38,612 nucleotides of DNA from Longimicrobium sp. (lineage in GTDB: Bacteria > Gemmatimonadota > Gemmatimonadetes > Longimicrobiales > Longimicrobiaceae): the NCBI GenBank assembly GCA_036387335.1, contig DASVTZ010000154.1:1-38612 (forward strand), read 5' to 3'. The notes beneath the pieces are model-generated. The model saw only the letters and a program-made list of their open reading frames with translations. It was not told where the DNA came from and did not search any database. The first letter of the stretch is position 1. Every line of letters starts with the position of its first letter. Both the position numbers and the translations under genes were made by a program. Positions 31,194-38,612 of the stretch are shown here, in pieces.

Positions 31194-32431
31194 CATCCGC
31201 GTGACGCGCCGCTGAAGCGCAGGGCACGGATGCCTTCGCCGCCGGCCGGATCGGCGGCGGGGAGGGTGATCTCGAAAGATGCGCCGCGCGCGCCGGGCTC
31301 CGAGGGGAGGAGCGCGAGGCGGCCGCCGTGCACGTCTTCGACAATGCGGCGCGCCAGGGAGAGGCCCACGCCCCAGCCACCCTTCTTGGTGGAGATGCCG
31401 GGATCGAAGAGCGTGTTGCGCACCGCGGGCGCCACTCCCGGCCCGTCGTCCGTCACGCGGATGGAGACGCGGCGCTCGCCGCGGGATTCGGCCTCCACGC
31501 AGATGCGGCCGCCGGTGCCGGCGAGGGCGTCGAGGGCGTTCTTGACCAGGTTCTCCAGCGCCCACTCCAGCAGCACGGCGTTGGCCAGAACCGGCGGCGT
31601 GCCCTCGGGGACGTCGACCTCGATCTGCACCTGGCGGCCCAGGCGAGGAAGGCGCACGCGCATGTAGCGCTCCAGCACGCGCAGGAGGGTGCGCACCTCC
31701 ACCGCCTGCGTCTGCACCGGGCGGCCAATCCACTCGAAGCGGTGCGCCACCTTTTCGAGGCGGTCCAGGTCGGCCTCCATCTCCGCGGCCACCGCCGGCA
31801 GCGACGCCATGTCCTCGCGCTCCTCCTGCGGAAGGCGCAGGATCTCCACCCAGCCGGCGAGCGAGGAGAGCGGCGTCGCCATCTGGTGGGCGGACTCGCG
31901 CGCCATGGCGGCCCAGATCCGCTCCCGCTCCGTGCGCGTGTTGTGCCGCACCATCCACCACGCCGCCACCAGGATCCCCGCCAGCGCCGTCACCTGCAGC
32001 CAGGGGATCCAGCGCAGGCGGCGCACCGTGGGGGAGTCGCCGTAGTAGGTAGTGCCCAGCAGCGGCTCCACCACCGGCGGGTTGCGGCGCCCCAGCTCGC
32101 GCGCGTACGCCTTCACCCGCGCCGCGTCGCGCGGGTTCGCCAGGTCCGCCTCGAAGGGGAGGTTGATGGCATAGGCCGGCACCCCCTCGCTGTCCAGGTA
32201 CACGAACGGGACGTCGAGCTGCGGCATGGTGGCCGACAGCTTCCAGAGCGTCTGCAGCGGCGCGTCTTCGCTGGGGTCGTTGAGGCCGCTCAGGATGGCG
32301 GTGACCATGCGCGTGTGCACCGCGGCCTCGCGGCGCATCTCGCGCACCAGCAGCTGGTTGTAGAGGACGTACGACGCCAGGATCGCCGCGGCCATCAGGC
32401 CCAGCAGCGTCGGCCAGAGGCGGCGGCTCAT
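31193..32431 (-). CDS. Sensor histidine kinase (orphan)
   Basis: A 412-residue inner-membrane kinase: first transmembrane helix (about residues 8-30, TLLGLMAAAILASYVLY), a periplasmic sensor region of about 120 residues, second transmembrane helix (WLQVTALAGILVAAWWMV), then a DHp domain with the phospho-His in ARESAHQMATPLSSLAGWVEIL, an N box NAVLLEWALENLVKNALDAL, and G boxes VTDDGPGVAP and KKGGWGVGLSLARRIVE. ATG at 32431 chosen by the membrane helix; no good ribosome binding site. No response regulator next to it. It lies 50 bases after serS on the same strand. Confidence 0.9.
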   Translation of the reverse strand: MSRRLWPTLLGLMAAAILASYVLYNQLLVREMRREAAVHTRMVTAILSGLNDPSEDAPLQTLWKLSATMPQLDVPFVYLDSEGVPAYAINLPFEADLANPRDAARVKAYARELGRRNPPVVEPLLGTTYYGDSPTVRRLRWIPWLQVTALAGILVAAWWMVRHNTRTERERIWAAMARESAHQMATPLSSLAGWVEILRLPQEEREDMASLPAVAAEMEADLDRLEKVAHRFEWIGRPVQTQAVEVRTLLRVLERYMRVRLPRLGRQVQIEVDVPEGTPPVLANAVLLEWALENLVKNALDALAGTGGRICVEAESRGERRVSIRVTDDGPGVAPAVRNTLFDPGISTKKGGWGVGLSLARRIVEDVHGGRLALLPSEPGARGASFEITLPAADPAGGEGIRALRFSGASRG

Positions 32432-32481
32432 ACGCGGAGGGGGAGTACGGAGCGCGGCGGGCCGCGCCCCTTTAGATGATG

Positions 32482-33777
32482 CTACGCGGGCCCGGCGGGC
32501 GCCGCGATCCGGTCCGTGCCGAGGTAGCGCCGCAGCGCCTCGGGGATGACGACCGAGCCGTCCTCCTGCTGCCCGTTCTCGATCAGCGCCACCACCGTGC
32601 GCGGCAGGGCCACCCCCGAGCCGTTCAGCGTGTGCACGAACTCCGGCTTCGCCCCCGCCTCCCGCCGGAAGCGGATGCCCGCGCGCCGCGCCTGGAAGTC
32701 GCGGAAGTTGGAGCAGCTGCTCACCTCCAGCCAGCGATCCACCCCCGGCGCCCACACCTCCAGGTCGTACGTCTTGGCGCTGGAGAAACCGGTGTCCCCC
32801 GCGGCCAGCAGCAGGATGCGATAGGGGAGCTCCAGGAGCTGAAGCACGCGCTCCGCCTGCGCCACCAGCCGCTCCAGCGCCTCGTCCGATGCCTCCGGCC
32901 GCTCGAACCGCACCATCTCCACCTTGTCGAACTGGTGGAGGCGCAGGAGGCCTCGCGTGTCCTTGCCCGCCGAGCCGGCTTCGCGGCGGAAGCAGGGGGA
33001 GTACGCTGTGTAGGCGATCGGAAGCCGGTCGCCCGCCAGCAGCTCGTCGCGGTGCAGGTTGGTGACCGGCACCTCGGCGGTGGGGATCAGGAAGAGGTCG
33101 TCGCTCTCGATGCGGTACGCGTCGTCCTCGAACTTGGGGAGCTGCCCCGTCCCCGTCATGGCGTCGCGGCCCACGAGGAAGGGCGGCTCGATCTCCGTGT
33201 AGCCGTGCTCGGTGGTGTGCAGGTCGAGCATGAAGTTGATGAGGGCGCGCTGCAGCCGCGCCCCGATCCCCCGGTACGCCGGAAAGCCGCTCCCCGCCAC
33301 CTTGGCGCCGCCCGCCAGGTCCAGCATCCCCAGCTCCGCCGCTAGCTCCCAGTGCGGGCGCGGCGTGAAGTCGAAGCGGCGCGGATCTCCCCACGTCCTC
33401 ACGACCGAGTTCGCCTCCTCGCCGCCGGCAGGGGCGGAGGGGTCGGTGACGTTGGGGATGTTCAGGAGGAGCCGGTCGCGCTCCTCCTCCACGCCCCGCA
33501 CGCGCACGTCGATCTCGCCGATGCGGTCGCCCACGGCGCGCATCTCGGTGACGAGCGCATCGGCGTCCTCGCCGCGGCGCTTCATCTCGCCCACCTCGCG
33601 CGAGACCTGGTTGCGGCGGGCCTTGAGCGCGTCCGCCTCCGCCACCAGCCCGCGGCGCTCTGCATCGAGCGCGCCGAGGCGCTCCACGGCGGCGTCGGTC
33701 TCGGCGGGGTTGCCGCGCGCGGCCAGGCGCTCGCGGACCCCGTCCGGGTCGTGGCGGATCTGCTGGATGTCGAGCAT
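32482..33777 (-). CDS. serS: Seryl-tRNA synthetase
   Basis: Charges tRNA-Ser, and tRNA-Sec where present. The 431-residue class II enzyme has the N-terminal tRNA-binding coiled-coil arm (about residues 1-100, [22 protein letters not shown]), motif 1 ([21 protein letters not shown]), [13 protein letters not shown], motif 2 ([29 protein letters not shown]), and motif 3 region ([45 protein letters not shown]). Length standard. ATG at 33777 overlaps the TGA of the lipoprotein gene by one base (TGATG), suggesting coupling. Confidence 0.97.
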   Translation of the reverse strand: MLDIQQIRHDPDGVRERLAARGNPAETDAAVERLGALDAERRGLVAEADALKARRNQVSREVGEMKRRGEDADALVTEMRAVGDRIGEIDVRVRGVEEERDRLLLNIPNVTDPSAPAGGEEANSVVRTWGDPRRFDFTPRPHWELAAELGMLDLAGGAKVAGSGFPAYRGIGARLQRALINFMLDLHTTEHGYTEIEPPFLVGRDAMTGTGQLPKFEDDAYRIESDDLFLIPTAEVPVTNLHRDELLAGDRLPIAYTAYSPCFRREAGSAGKDTRGLLRLHQFDKVEMVRFERPEASDEALERLVAQAERVLQLLELPYRILLLAAGDTGFSSAKTYDLEVWAPGVDRWLEVSSCSNFRDFQARRAGIRFRREAGAKPEFVHTLNGSGVALPRTVVALIENGQQEDGSVVIPEALRRYLGTDRIAAPAGPA

Positions 33778-34328
33778 CAGTCCGCGGTCAGGCGCTCGTC
33801 GTCGCAGTTGAGGTTCACCATCGCCTGCACGCTGGCCGTCCCCGCGGCCGGGTCCAGCGTCAACACCCTCAGCTTGCCGTAGTTGAAGCAGGGGCCGACG
33901 GCGCTCTGGTACTGGCGGGTGCGGTAGGTGTACGACGCGCCCGCCACCAGCACCACCGAGCTGTCCGCGTACTCCGAGCGGCGGCGCGAGGCCTCCTCGA
34001 TGTTCGCGTAGGGCGTGGTGCTCAACGCGATCCCGGGCCGCCCGGCGCGCGTGGACGTCTCGGTCACGACGAAGCGAAAGGTGGAGCCGCTCTGCCGCAG
34101 CGCGAAGTCGTACTGCCCCGCGAACTGCGGGCGCTCCGGCGATACGGTGTTCGGCCCGGCGCCGTTGAGCGCGGAGGGCGCGTCGGCGCCCGGCGCGGTG
34201 GGGGCGCGCAGCACCAGCGCGGAATCGGCGCGCAGCACGGGCTCGTTGAGGAACGACGTCGGGTCGTCGCACGCGGCGACGGCCGGCGCGGAAAGCGCGG
34301 CGGCGAGGATCAGCAGAAACCTGCGCAC
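33777..34328 (-). CDS. Putative lipoprotein upstream of serS
   Basis: A 183-residue protein with a lipobox signal peptide ([20 protein letters not shown], Cys20), then an Ala/Pro linker and a domain with beta-strand pattern ([63 protein letters not shown]). Two further Cys. No family recognised; such a strand-rich lipoprotein is probably periplasmic and outer-membrane anchored. First gene of the unit with serS (one-base overlap). ATG at 34328. Confidence 0.78.
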   Translation of the reverse strand: MRRFLLILAAALSAPAVAACDDPTSFLNEPVLRADSALVLRAPTAPGADAPSALNGAGPNTVSPERPQFAGQYDFALRQSGSTFRFVVTETSTRAGRPGIALSTTPYANIEEASRRRSEYADSSVVLVAGASYTYRTRQYQSAVGPCFNYGKLRVLTLDPAAGTASVQAMVNLNCDDERLTAD

Positions 34329-34378
34329 GGTTCTTCCTATCGTGAGAATCGACTGCGGTTTGCGCGCGGAACAGGAAC

Positions 34379-34400
34379 GCGCCCGGAAAGCTCCGGGCGC
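34379..34400 (-). other. Stem-loop at the 5' end of the lipoprotein-serS transcript
   Basis: Perfect nine-base arms GCGCCCGGA / TCCGGGCGC (34379-34387, 34392-34400) around four bases. It starts about where transcription from the promoter at 34408-34437 would begin, so the mRNA likely carries a 5'-terminal stem-loop. Confidence 0.5.
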
Positions 34401-34407
34401 CGCGGGA

Positions 34408-34437
34408 ATCCTAGCCCGCGCGCGAGGGTCACGTCAA
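34408..34437 (-). promoter_or_regulatory. Sigma70-type promoter for the lipoprotein-serS unit
   Basis: Minus strand TTGACG (34437-34432), 18-base spacer, TAGGAT (34413-34408). Confidence 0.65.
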
Positions 34438-34470
34438 GTACACCACAAGGGTTCCGGGGTGGCATCAGGG

Positions 34471-34500
34471 TTGACGCGCCCCCCCGTGCGCGGGTACGTT
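34471..34500 (+). promoter_or_regulatory. Sigma70-type promoter for the Roadblock/response-regulator unit
   Basis: TTGACG (34471-34476), 18-base spacer, TACGTT (34495-34500). Divergent from the promoter at 34408-34437. Confidence 0.5.
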
Positions 34501-34554
34501 GACCCCCTACGCCATACCGCCACCCGACACACACGCCCGCCGGAGATCCGCGCC

Positions 34555-34908
34555 ATGTCCGAGCTCGACGACGCCCTTCAAGCCCTGCGCGCCCACCCCG
34601 GGGTGGAGCACGTGCTGGTGCTGGGGCGCGACGGCCTCCTGATCCAGCACGCGGGCGACTCGTCGCTGGACGCCGAGACGGTCTCCGCCATGGTACCCGG
34701 GGTGGCGCAGTCGGCGCGCGCGCTGGGCGAGGCCGCGGGCACCGGGGCCGCATCGACGGTGGTGGCGCGGATGGGGAGCGGGGTGGCGGTGGTGGAGGTG
34801 CTCTCGGAAGAGCTCCTCCTGGCGGTCCTCCTGCGCGACGGGGTCGGGTTCGCGCCGCTCCTGCACGAGGTGGGCGCGCGCCGCGAGGCCCTCGCCCGGC
34901 TGGTATGA
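34555..34908 (+). CDS. Roadblock/LC7-domain protein (MglB-like)
   Basis: A 117-residue protein: LDDALQALRAHPGVEHVLVLGRDGLLIQHAGDSSLDAETVSAMVPGVAQSARALGEAAG, the Roadblock/LC7 signature (helix, beta, DGLLI, A/D-E--A), then STVVARMGSGVAVVEVLSEELLLAVLL and a terminal helix. Such proteins regulate small Ras-like GTPases (MglA) or form dimeric scaffolds. No GTPase gene in the window. ATG at 34555 with CGGAGA upstream. Its stop overlaps the next start (ATGA). Confidence 0.88.
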   Translation: MSELDDALQALRAHPGVEHVLVLGRDGLLIQHAGDSSLDAETVSAMVPGVAQSARALGEAAGTGAASTVVARMGSGVAVVEVLSEELLLAVLLRDGVGFAPLLHEVGARREALARLV

Positions 34909-35321
34909 CCACCGCGTCCGCCGAGCCGGTGATGCGCCGCGTGCTGGTGGCCGACGACGAGCCCCACATCGGCCGCATCATCCAGATGAAGCTGGAGCAG
35001 GGCCCCTACCAGGTGACGCTCGTCTCCGACGGCCGCGAGGCGCTGGAGGTGCTGAAGTCGGACGAGCCGATCGACGTGGTGCTGCTGGACATCATGATGC
35101 CCTACGTCACCGGGCTGGAGGTGCTGGCCGAGGCGCGCGCGCTGAAGCACCGCCGCAAGACGCCGGTCATCATCCTGACGGCCAAGGGGCAGGACGCGGA
35201 CCGGCACCAGGCGCTGGAGCTGGGCGCGACGGACTTCTTCACCAAGCCGTTCTCGCCCAAGAAGCTGCTGGCGCGGGTGGACGAGCTGTTCGGCGGCGGC
35301 GAGCCGTCCGGCGAAGACTGA
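34905..35321 (+). CDS. Single-domain response regulator (CheY-like)
   Basis: A 138-residue protein that is only a receiver domain: RVLVADDEPHIGRII (acidic pair), VVLLDIMMPYVTGLEVL (phospho-acceptor Asp), VIILTAKGQ (Thr switch) and FFTKPFSPKKLLARV (Lys). The extra N terminus is short and the C terminus has no output domain. ATG at 34905 overlaps the Roadblock stop, so the two are translationally coupled. Partner kinase unknown; the orphan kinase at 31193-32431 is a candidate only by proximity. Confidence 0.93.
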   Translation: MTTASAEPVMRRVLVADDEPHIGRIIQMKLEQGPYQVTLVSDGREALEVLKSDEPIDVVLLDIMMPYVTGLEVLAEARALKHRRKTPVIILTAKGQDADRHQALELGATDFFTKPFSPKKLLARVDELFGGGEPSGED

Positions 35322-35352
35322 CATTCATCTCAAGCAGACCCGAGGCGCACCC

Positions 35353-36444
35353 GTGAGCGACACCGACGGCGCCCCGGCCCCGAGCCCACACCTCTGGACG
35401 GTGATCCTTGCCGGCGGTGTGGGTTCGCGTTTCTGGCCGGTGAGCACCCCCGCACGCCCCAAGCAGCTGCTGCCGCTGGCATCGGCGCAGCCGCTGATCC
35501 GCGACACCGTGGACCGCATCCTTCCGCTGGTGCCCGCGGAGCGGCTGCGCATCCTGACCGGCGCGCACCTGGCCGGCCCGCTGCTCGGCGCCCTTCCCGA
35601 GCTGGGCGAGCAGAATCTCCTCCTGGAGCCGCGCGCCGCAGGCACTGCCCCCGTCCTCGCCTGGGCCGCCGCCGAGGTGGAGCGCCGTGACCCGGACGCG
35701 GTCATGGTGTCGCTGCACGCGGACCACGTGATCGCGCCGCCGGAGAAGTTCCGCGAGCTGATCGCGCGCGCCGCCGAGCTGGCCGTTGCGCACCGCCGCC
35801 TCTTCACCATCGGCGCCGTCCCCACGCGCCCGGAGACGGGGTACGGCTACGTGCGCCTGGGCGATCCCCTCGCCGGCACCGACGTGGATCCGCTTGGCGA
35901 CCCCGGCTACGGCGTTGCGCGCTTCGTGGAGAAGCCGGACGCCGCCACCGCCGCGGGCTACCTGGCCTCGGGCGAGTACCTGTGGAACACGGGCCTCTTC
36001 GTCTGGCGCGCCGCCGACCTGCTGGACGAGATGGAGCGCGTCTCCCCCGAGTTCTCCGAGCTGGTCGCCGTGGTGCGCGCCGGCGACACGGACGCCTTCT
36101 TCGCCCGCGCCCCCACCCTCTCCATCGACCACGCGGTCCTCGAGCGCTCCGACCGCGTCGGCGTGGTGCGCGCCACCTTCGACTGGGACGACGTGGGCGC
36201 CTGGGATGCCGTCCGGCGCACCCGCCCCGCCGACGAGGCGGGGAACGTGGTGCTGGGCCCGGCCTACGCCGTCGAGTCGCGCGGCCTCACGCTCTATGCC
36301 GACGACGGTCCGGTGGTTGCGTTCGGCGTGGAGGACCTGCTGATCGTGCGCACGGGCGGCGTCACCTTCGTCGCCCACCGCGACCGCACGCCGGAGCTGA
36401 AGGAGATGCTTGCGCAACTGCCGGAGGAGCTGCGGAATCTGTGA
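35353..36444 (+). CDS. manC: Mannose-1-phosphate guanylyltransferase
   Basis: Makes GDP-mannose from mannose-1-phosphate and GTP for polysaccharide and glycoconjugate synthesis. The 363-residue product has the nucleotidyltransferase signature WTVILAGGVGSRFWPVS and ARPKQLLPLA (about residues 15-40), NLLLEPRAAGTAPVLAWAAAE, VSLHADHVI, ETGYGYVRLG, FVEKPDAATA, YLWNTGLFVW and WDDVGAWDAV. It lacks the C-terminal phosphomannose isomerase domain of the roughly 480-residue bifunctional enzymes. GTG at 35353 with GAGG upstream; 31 bases after the response regulator gene. Confidence 0.94.
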   Translation: MSDTDGAPAPSPHLWTVILAGGVGSRFWPVSTPARPKQLLPLASAQPLIRDTVDRILPLVPAERLRILTGAHLAGPLLGALPELGEQNLLLEPRAAGTAPVLAWAAAEVERRDPDAVMVSLHADHVIAPPEKFRELIARAAELAVAHRRLFTIGAVPTRPETGYGYVRLGDPLAGTDVDPLGDPGYGVARFVEKPDAATAAGYLASGEYLWNTGLFVWRAADLLDEMERVSPEFSELVAVVRAGDTDAFFARAPTLSIDHAVLERSDRVGVVRATFDWDDVGAWDAVRRTRPADEAGNVVLGPAYAVESRGLTLYADDGPVVAFGVEDLLIVRTGGVTFVAHRDRTPELKEMLAQLPEELRNL

Positions 36445-36446
36445 GG

Positions 36447-36686
36447 GGGCCCTCACCCCCGCTCGTTCCTCGCTGAAAGGCCCCCTCCCCCCGGCCCCCT
36501 CCCCCGCCTGCGGGGGCGCAGGGCGGGTGAGGGGGAGAGGTCGAGGCAGATCTCGGCGGCGCCCCAGTCCGCGAAGGCGGCCTTCCCGCGGTTGTTGCTG
36601 CGGTTTCAACCGCCGGAGACTGGGCACTAGGCACTCGGCACTGGGCACTCCCCAACGCACTCACGCACTAACGCACTCACGCACTT
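36447..36686. repeat. Repeat cluster between manC and the GlmU-like gene
   Basis: A GGGGGCCCTC...GGCCCCC palindrome (36447-36530, related to the MITE-like element) that may also terminate manC, a GGTTTCAACC palindrome near 36602, four GGGCACT-type units (36620-36650), and an ACGCACT heptad array (36654-36686) ending five bases before the next ATG. Confidence 0.75.
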
Positions 36687-36691
36687 TCTCC

Positions 36692-37921
36692 ATGCCAGAC
36701 CTCTCCCTGATCCTCTTCGATGACGCCGTCACGCGCGCGTGGGAGCCGTTCGCCCTCACGCGGCCGGCGGGGGAGCTCCGCTTTGGGGCGATGACCTTTC
36801 GCGAGCGCGCGGAGCGGCTCTTCGGGGGGCGCGTGGCGGGGCACCTCGCGGCCGGGCACCTGGCCGGCTTCGCGGAGCCCGGCGCGGCGCCCGTCCTGTC
36901 GTTCGACGAGATCCCCACGGAGGGGGACCGGCTCTTCATCGCGGCGCGCGCGGTGCCGGCGTGGGGGAGCGGAGATACGTGGCGCGAGCGGCGCGGCGGC
37001 GCGGGGCCGCTGCTGGTGGGCGACGAGGTGGTGGGGTGGTACGCCCCCGCCGGCACTCCCGCCCCGAACGCGGAGTGGTTCACCGAGCCGGCACGCCACC
37101 TGGACCGCACCGGCGCCGTGCAGCTCCCGGGACGCACCCTACACCGCGTGTGGGAGCTGATGTCCGAGGGCTTCGGGCAGGTGGCGGTGGACGTGGAGGG
37201 CCTCTTCCCGAAGCCGCCCGCCACTGCCCTGCCCCACGGCGTCCACTGGTTCGGCGAGCACCCCATCATTCAGGGCGAGGGCGTGCGGATCGAGCCCGGC
37301 GTGGTGATCGACGCCACCGGCGGGCCCGTGTGGTTCGACGACGGGGTGACGGTGCGTGCCTTCAGCCGCATCGCAGGCCCGGCGTACGTGGGGAAGCGCA
37401 GCACCATCCTGGGCGGCTCGCTGGAGGCGTTCTCCACCGGCGAGGTGTGCCGCATCCGCGGCGAGTTCGCGGAGAGCATCTGCCTGTCGTACGTCAACAA
37501 GGCGCACGACGGGCACATCGGCCACGCCTACCTGGGCGCGTGGGTGAACCTGGGCGCGTTCACCACCAACAGCGACCTCAAGAACAACTACGGCACCGTG
37601 CGCCTCTGGACCCCCACCGGCGAGACCGACACGGGCGAGATCAAGATGGGCTGCTTCCTCGGCGACCACGTGAAGACGGGGATCGGCCTCCTCCTGAACA
37701 CCGGCACCGTGGTCGGCGCGGGGAGCAACCTGTACGGCGCCGAGATGCCCCCGAAGTACGTTCCGCCCTTCAGTTGGGGAACAGGAGAGGATCTATCGGC
37801 GTACCGGGTCGACAAGTTCCTCGAAGTCGCCGAGCGCGCCATGGCGCGCCGCAAGGTGGAGCTCGCCCCCGGCGCCCGCGCGCAGCTGGAAGCGGCATGG
37901 AAGCGGGCGAGGCCGGAGTAA
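36692..37921 (+). CDS. GlmU-like two-domain sugar nucleotidyltransferase/acyltransferase
   Basis: A 409-residue protein. The N-terminal half starts LSLILFDDAVTRAWEPFALTRPAGELRFGAMTFRERAERLFG, the variant start (FDD..TR-W-PF--TRP--ELR-G) of GlmU-related proteins of Bacteroidota and Gemmatimonadota, without the canonical LAGGxGxR loop. The C-terminal half is a left-handed beta-helix: repeated hexapeptide turns (VRIEPGVVIDATGGPVWFDDGVTVRAFSRIAGPAYVGKRSTILGG, ISLSYVNKAHDGHIGHAYLGAWVNLGAFTTNSDLKNNYGTVRLW). Probably makes an activated amino sugar or acts as an acyltransferase; substrate unknown. Start ATG at 36692; upstream is a heptad array and no ribosome binding site. Confidence 0.85.
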   Translation: MPDLSLILFDDAVTRAWEPFALTRPAGELRFGAMTFRERAERLFGGRVAGHLAAGHLAGFAEPGAAPVLSFDEIPTEGDRLFIAARAVPAWGSGDTWRERRGGAGPLLVGDEVVGWYAPAGTPAPNAEWFTEPARHLDRTGAVQLPGRTLHRVWELMSEGFGQVAVDVEGLFPKPPATALPHGVHWFGEHPIIQGEGVRIEPGVVIDATGGPVWFDDGVTVRAFSRIAGPAYVGKRSTILGGSLEAFSTGEVCRIRGEFAESICLSYVNKAHDGHIGHAYLGAWVNLGAFTTNSDLKNNYGTVRLWTPTGETDTGEIKMGCFLGDHVKTGIGLLLNTGTVVGAGSNLYGAEMPPKYVPPFSWGTGEDLSAYRVDKFLEVAERAMARRKVELAPGARAQLEAAWKRARPE

Positions 37922-37924
37922 CCA

Positions 37925-38026
37925 AGTGCTAAAGTGCTAAGTGCTAAGTCCTAAGTGAACAGCGCACTCACGCACTAACGCACTCACGCACCGTTGTTCA
38001 GCACTTAGCACCCAGCACTTAGCACT
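37925..38026. repeat. AGTGCTAA inverted arms enclosing a heptad array
   Basis: Left arm (37925-37961, AGTGCTAAAGTGCTAAG units) and right arm (37995-38026) are inverted relatives; the loop holds four to five ACGCACT units (37962-37991). The right arm ends 23 bases before the TTG start of the next gene. Confidence 0.8.
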
Positions 38027-38049
38027 CTCCTCCCACCCCGCGCATCACC

Positions 38050-38612
38050 TTGAAGGTCACCGTCCTGGGAAGCGGAAGCAGAGGCAACGCCGTCCTGATC
38101 GAATCGGACGGCGTGCGCCTGCTCGTCGATGCGGGGTTCAGTGGGCGCGACCTGGAGCGCCGCCTGCACGCCGTGGAGGTCGACCCGTGCACCCTCACCG
38201 CGCTCCTAGTGACGCACGACCACAGCGACCACACCCGCGGGATGGGCGTGGCCGCGCGCCGCTGGGGCCTCCCGCTCTACCTGACAGACAAGACCCGCTC
38301 CATCTGCGACGACCTGCTGGACGGCACTGAGCGCATCGTCGCCTACACCAGCGACCGCGAAGTGGAGATCGGCGGCCTCGTCGTGACCCCCTTCCTGACT
38401 GTCCACGACGCCATCGACCCCGTCGCCGTGACGGTCACCGAGCGCGCCACCGGCGAGAAGCTGGGCATTGCCACCGACCTCGGCCGCGCCACGGCGACGG
38501 TTCGGCACGCGCTGCGGGGGTGCGACGTGCTGATCCTGGAGTCGAACCACGACGAGATCCTGCTGCGCGAGAGCCCCTACCCCTGGTCGGTGAAGGCGCG
38601 CATCGGCGGGAG
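38050..38612 (+). CDS. Metallo-beta-lactamase-fold hydrolase, YycJ-like (partial, runs off the window)
   Basis: From a TTG at 38050 the frame reads KVTVLGSGSRGNAVLIESDGVRLLVDAGFSGRDLERRL, then ALLVTHDHSDHTRGMG (the HxHxDH zinc motif as H-D-H-S-D-H), LGIATDLGRATATV and DVLILESNHDEILLR (Asp/His pair). This is the YycJ/WalJ-type pattern (GSGSxGN, LLVDAG, THxHxDH-xG, A-DLG). No stop before the window end, so about 187 codons are visible of perhaps 260. No ribosome binding site before the TTG; a GTG or ATG start upstream is not available in frame near it. Confidence 0.85.
   Translation, partial: MKVTVLGSGSRGNAVLIESDGVRLLVDAGFSGRDLERRLHAVEVDPCTLTALLVTHDHSDHTRGMGVAARRWGLPLYLTDKTRSICDDLLDGTERIVAYTSDREVEIGGLVVTPFLTVHDAIDPVAVTVTERATGEKLGIATDLGRATATVRHALRGCDVLILESNHDEILLRESPYPWSVKARIGG

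Overview
The window is very GC-rich (about 70% by eye), coding-dense, and carries only single-copy housekeeping genes plus accessory genes. I see no rRNA, tRNA, CRISPR array or transposase. Three things suggest a member of the Gemmatimonadota, perhaps a Longimicrobium-like soil bacterium: Gram-negative envelope genes (TonB-dependent receptor, lipoproteins), overlapping GTG/TTG-started genes, and a heavy load of short dispersed palindromic repeats. This placement is an inference from style, not from a marker search.

Layout. 1-2.3 kb (minus): dut, a lipoprotein gene split by a one-base frameshift in a homopolymer, and alanine dehydrogenase. 2.4-14.9 kb (minus): an extended translation/RNA-metabolism cluster transcribed rimP-nusA-ylxQ-infB-DUF503-rbfA-truB-ribF, then rpsO-pnp. 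It starts at a strong promoter followed at once by a hairpin and an intrinsic terminator, a likely attenuator. Between ribF and rpsO, where related bacteria have contiguous genes, lies a lower-GC islet. It encodes a protein with an HNHP...SxxD (JAB/MPN-like) motif, translationally coupled to two tandem paralogous 67-residue proteins. This is the least explained gene set here.

15.2-20.3 kb (minus): an FRG-domain protein, then a probable metal-handling locus (secreted His-rich protein, TonB-dependent receptor, secreted Asp-box/BNR protein with CPCC and a His-rich loop). 20.3-23.2 kb (minus): pgeF, a coiled-coil protein, a 298-bp MITE-like element with 42-bp perfect inverted ends, and murA whose catalytic Cys is replaced by Asp. 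23.3-25.2 kb (plus): a three-gene overlapping operon of a PII-like protein, a nitrilase-family amidase and a degenerate NAD-synthetase-like protein. 25.2-27.7 kb (plus): a repeat-filled spacer, two small envelope proteins and a secreted zinc phospholipase C-like protein.

27.9-34.4 kb (minus): a lipase, a UvrD/PcrA helicase, an orphan histidine kinase, and a lipoprotein-serS transcription unit. 34.5-38.6 kb (plus): a Roadblock protein and single-domain response regulator pair, mannose-1-phosphate guanylyltransferase, a GlmU-like two-domain protein, and the start of a YycJ-type metallo-beta-lactamase-fold hydrolase running off the end.

A recurring theme is a heptad repeat (ACGCACT units) lying directly 5' of five different start codons, always in the same orientation relative to the gene. 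Several other palindromic repeat families sit in nearly every long intergenic gap and create spurious open frames.
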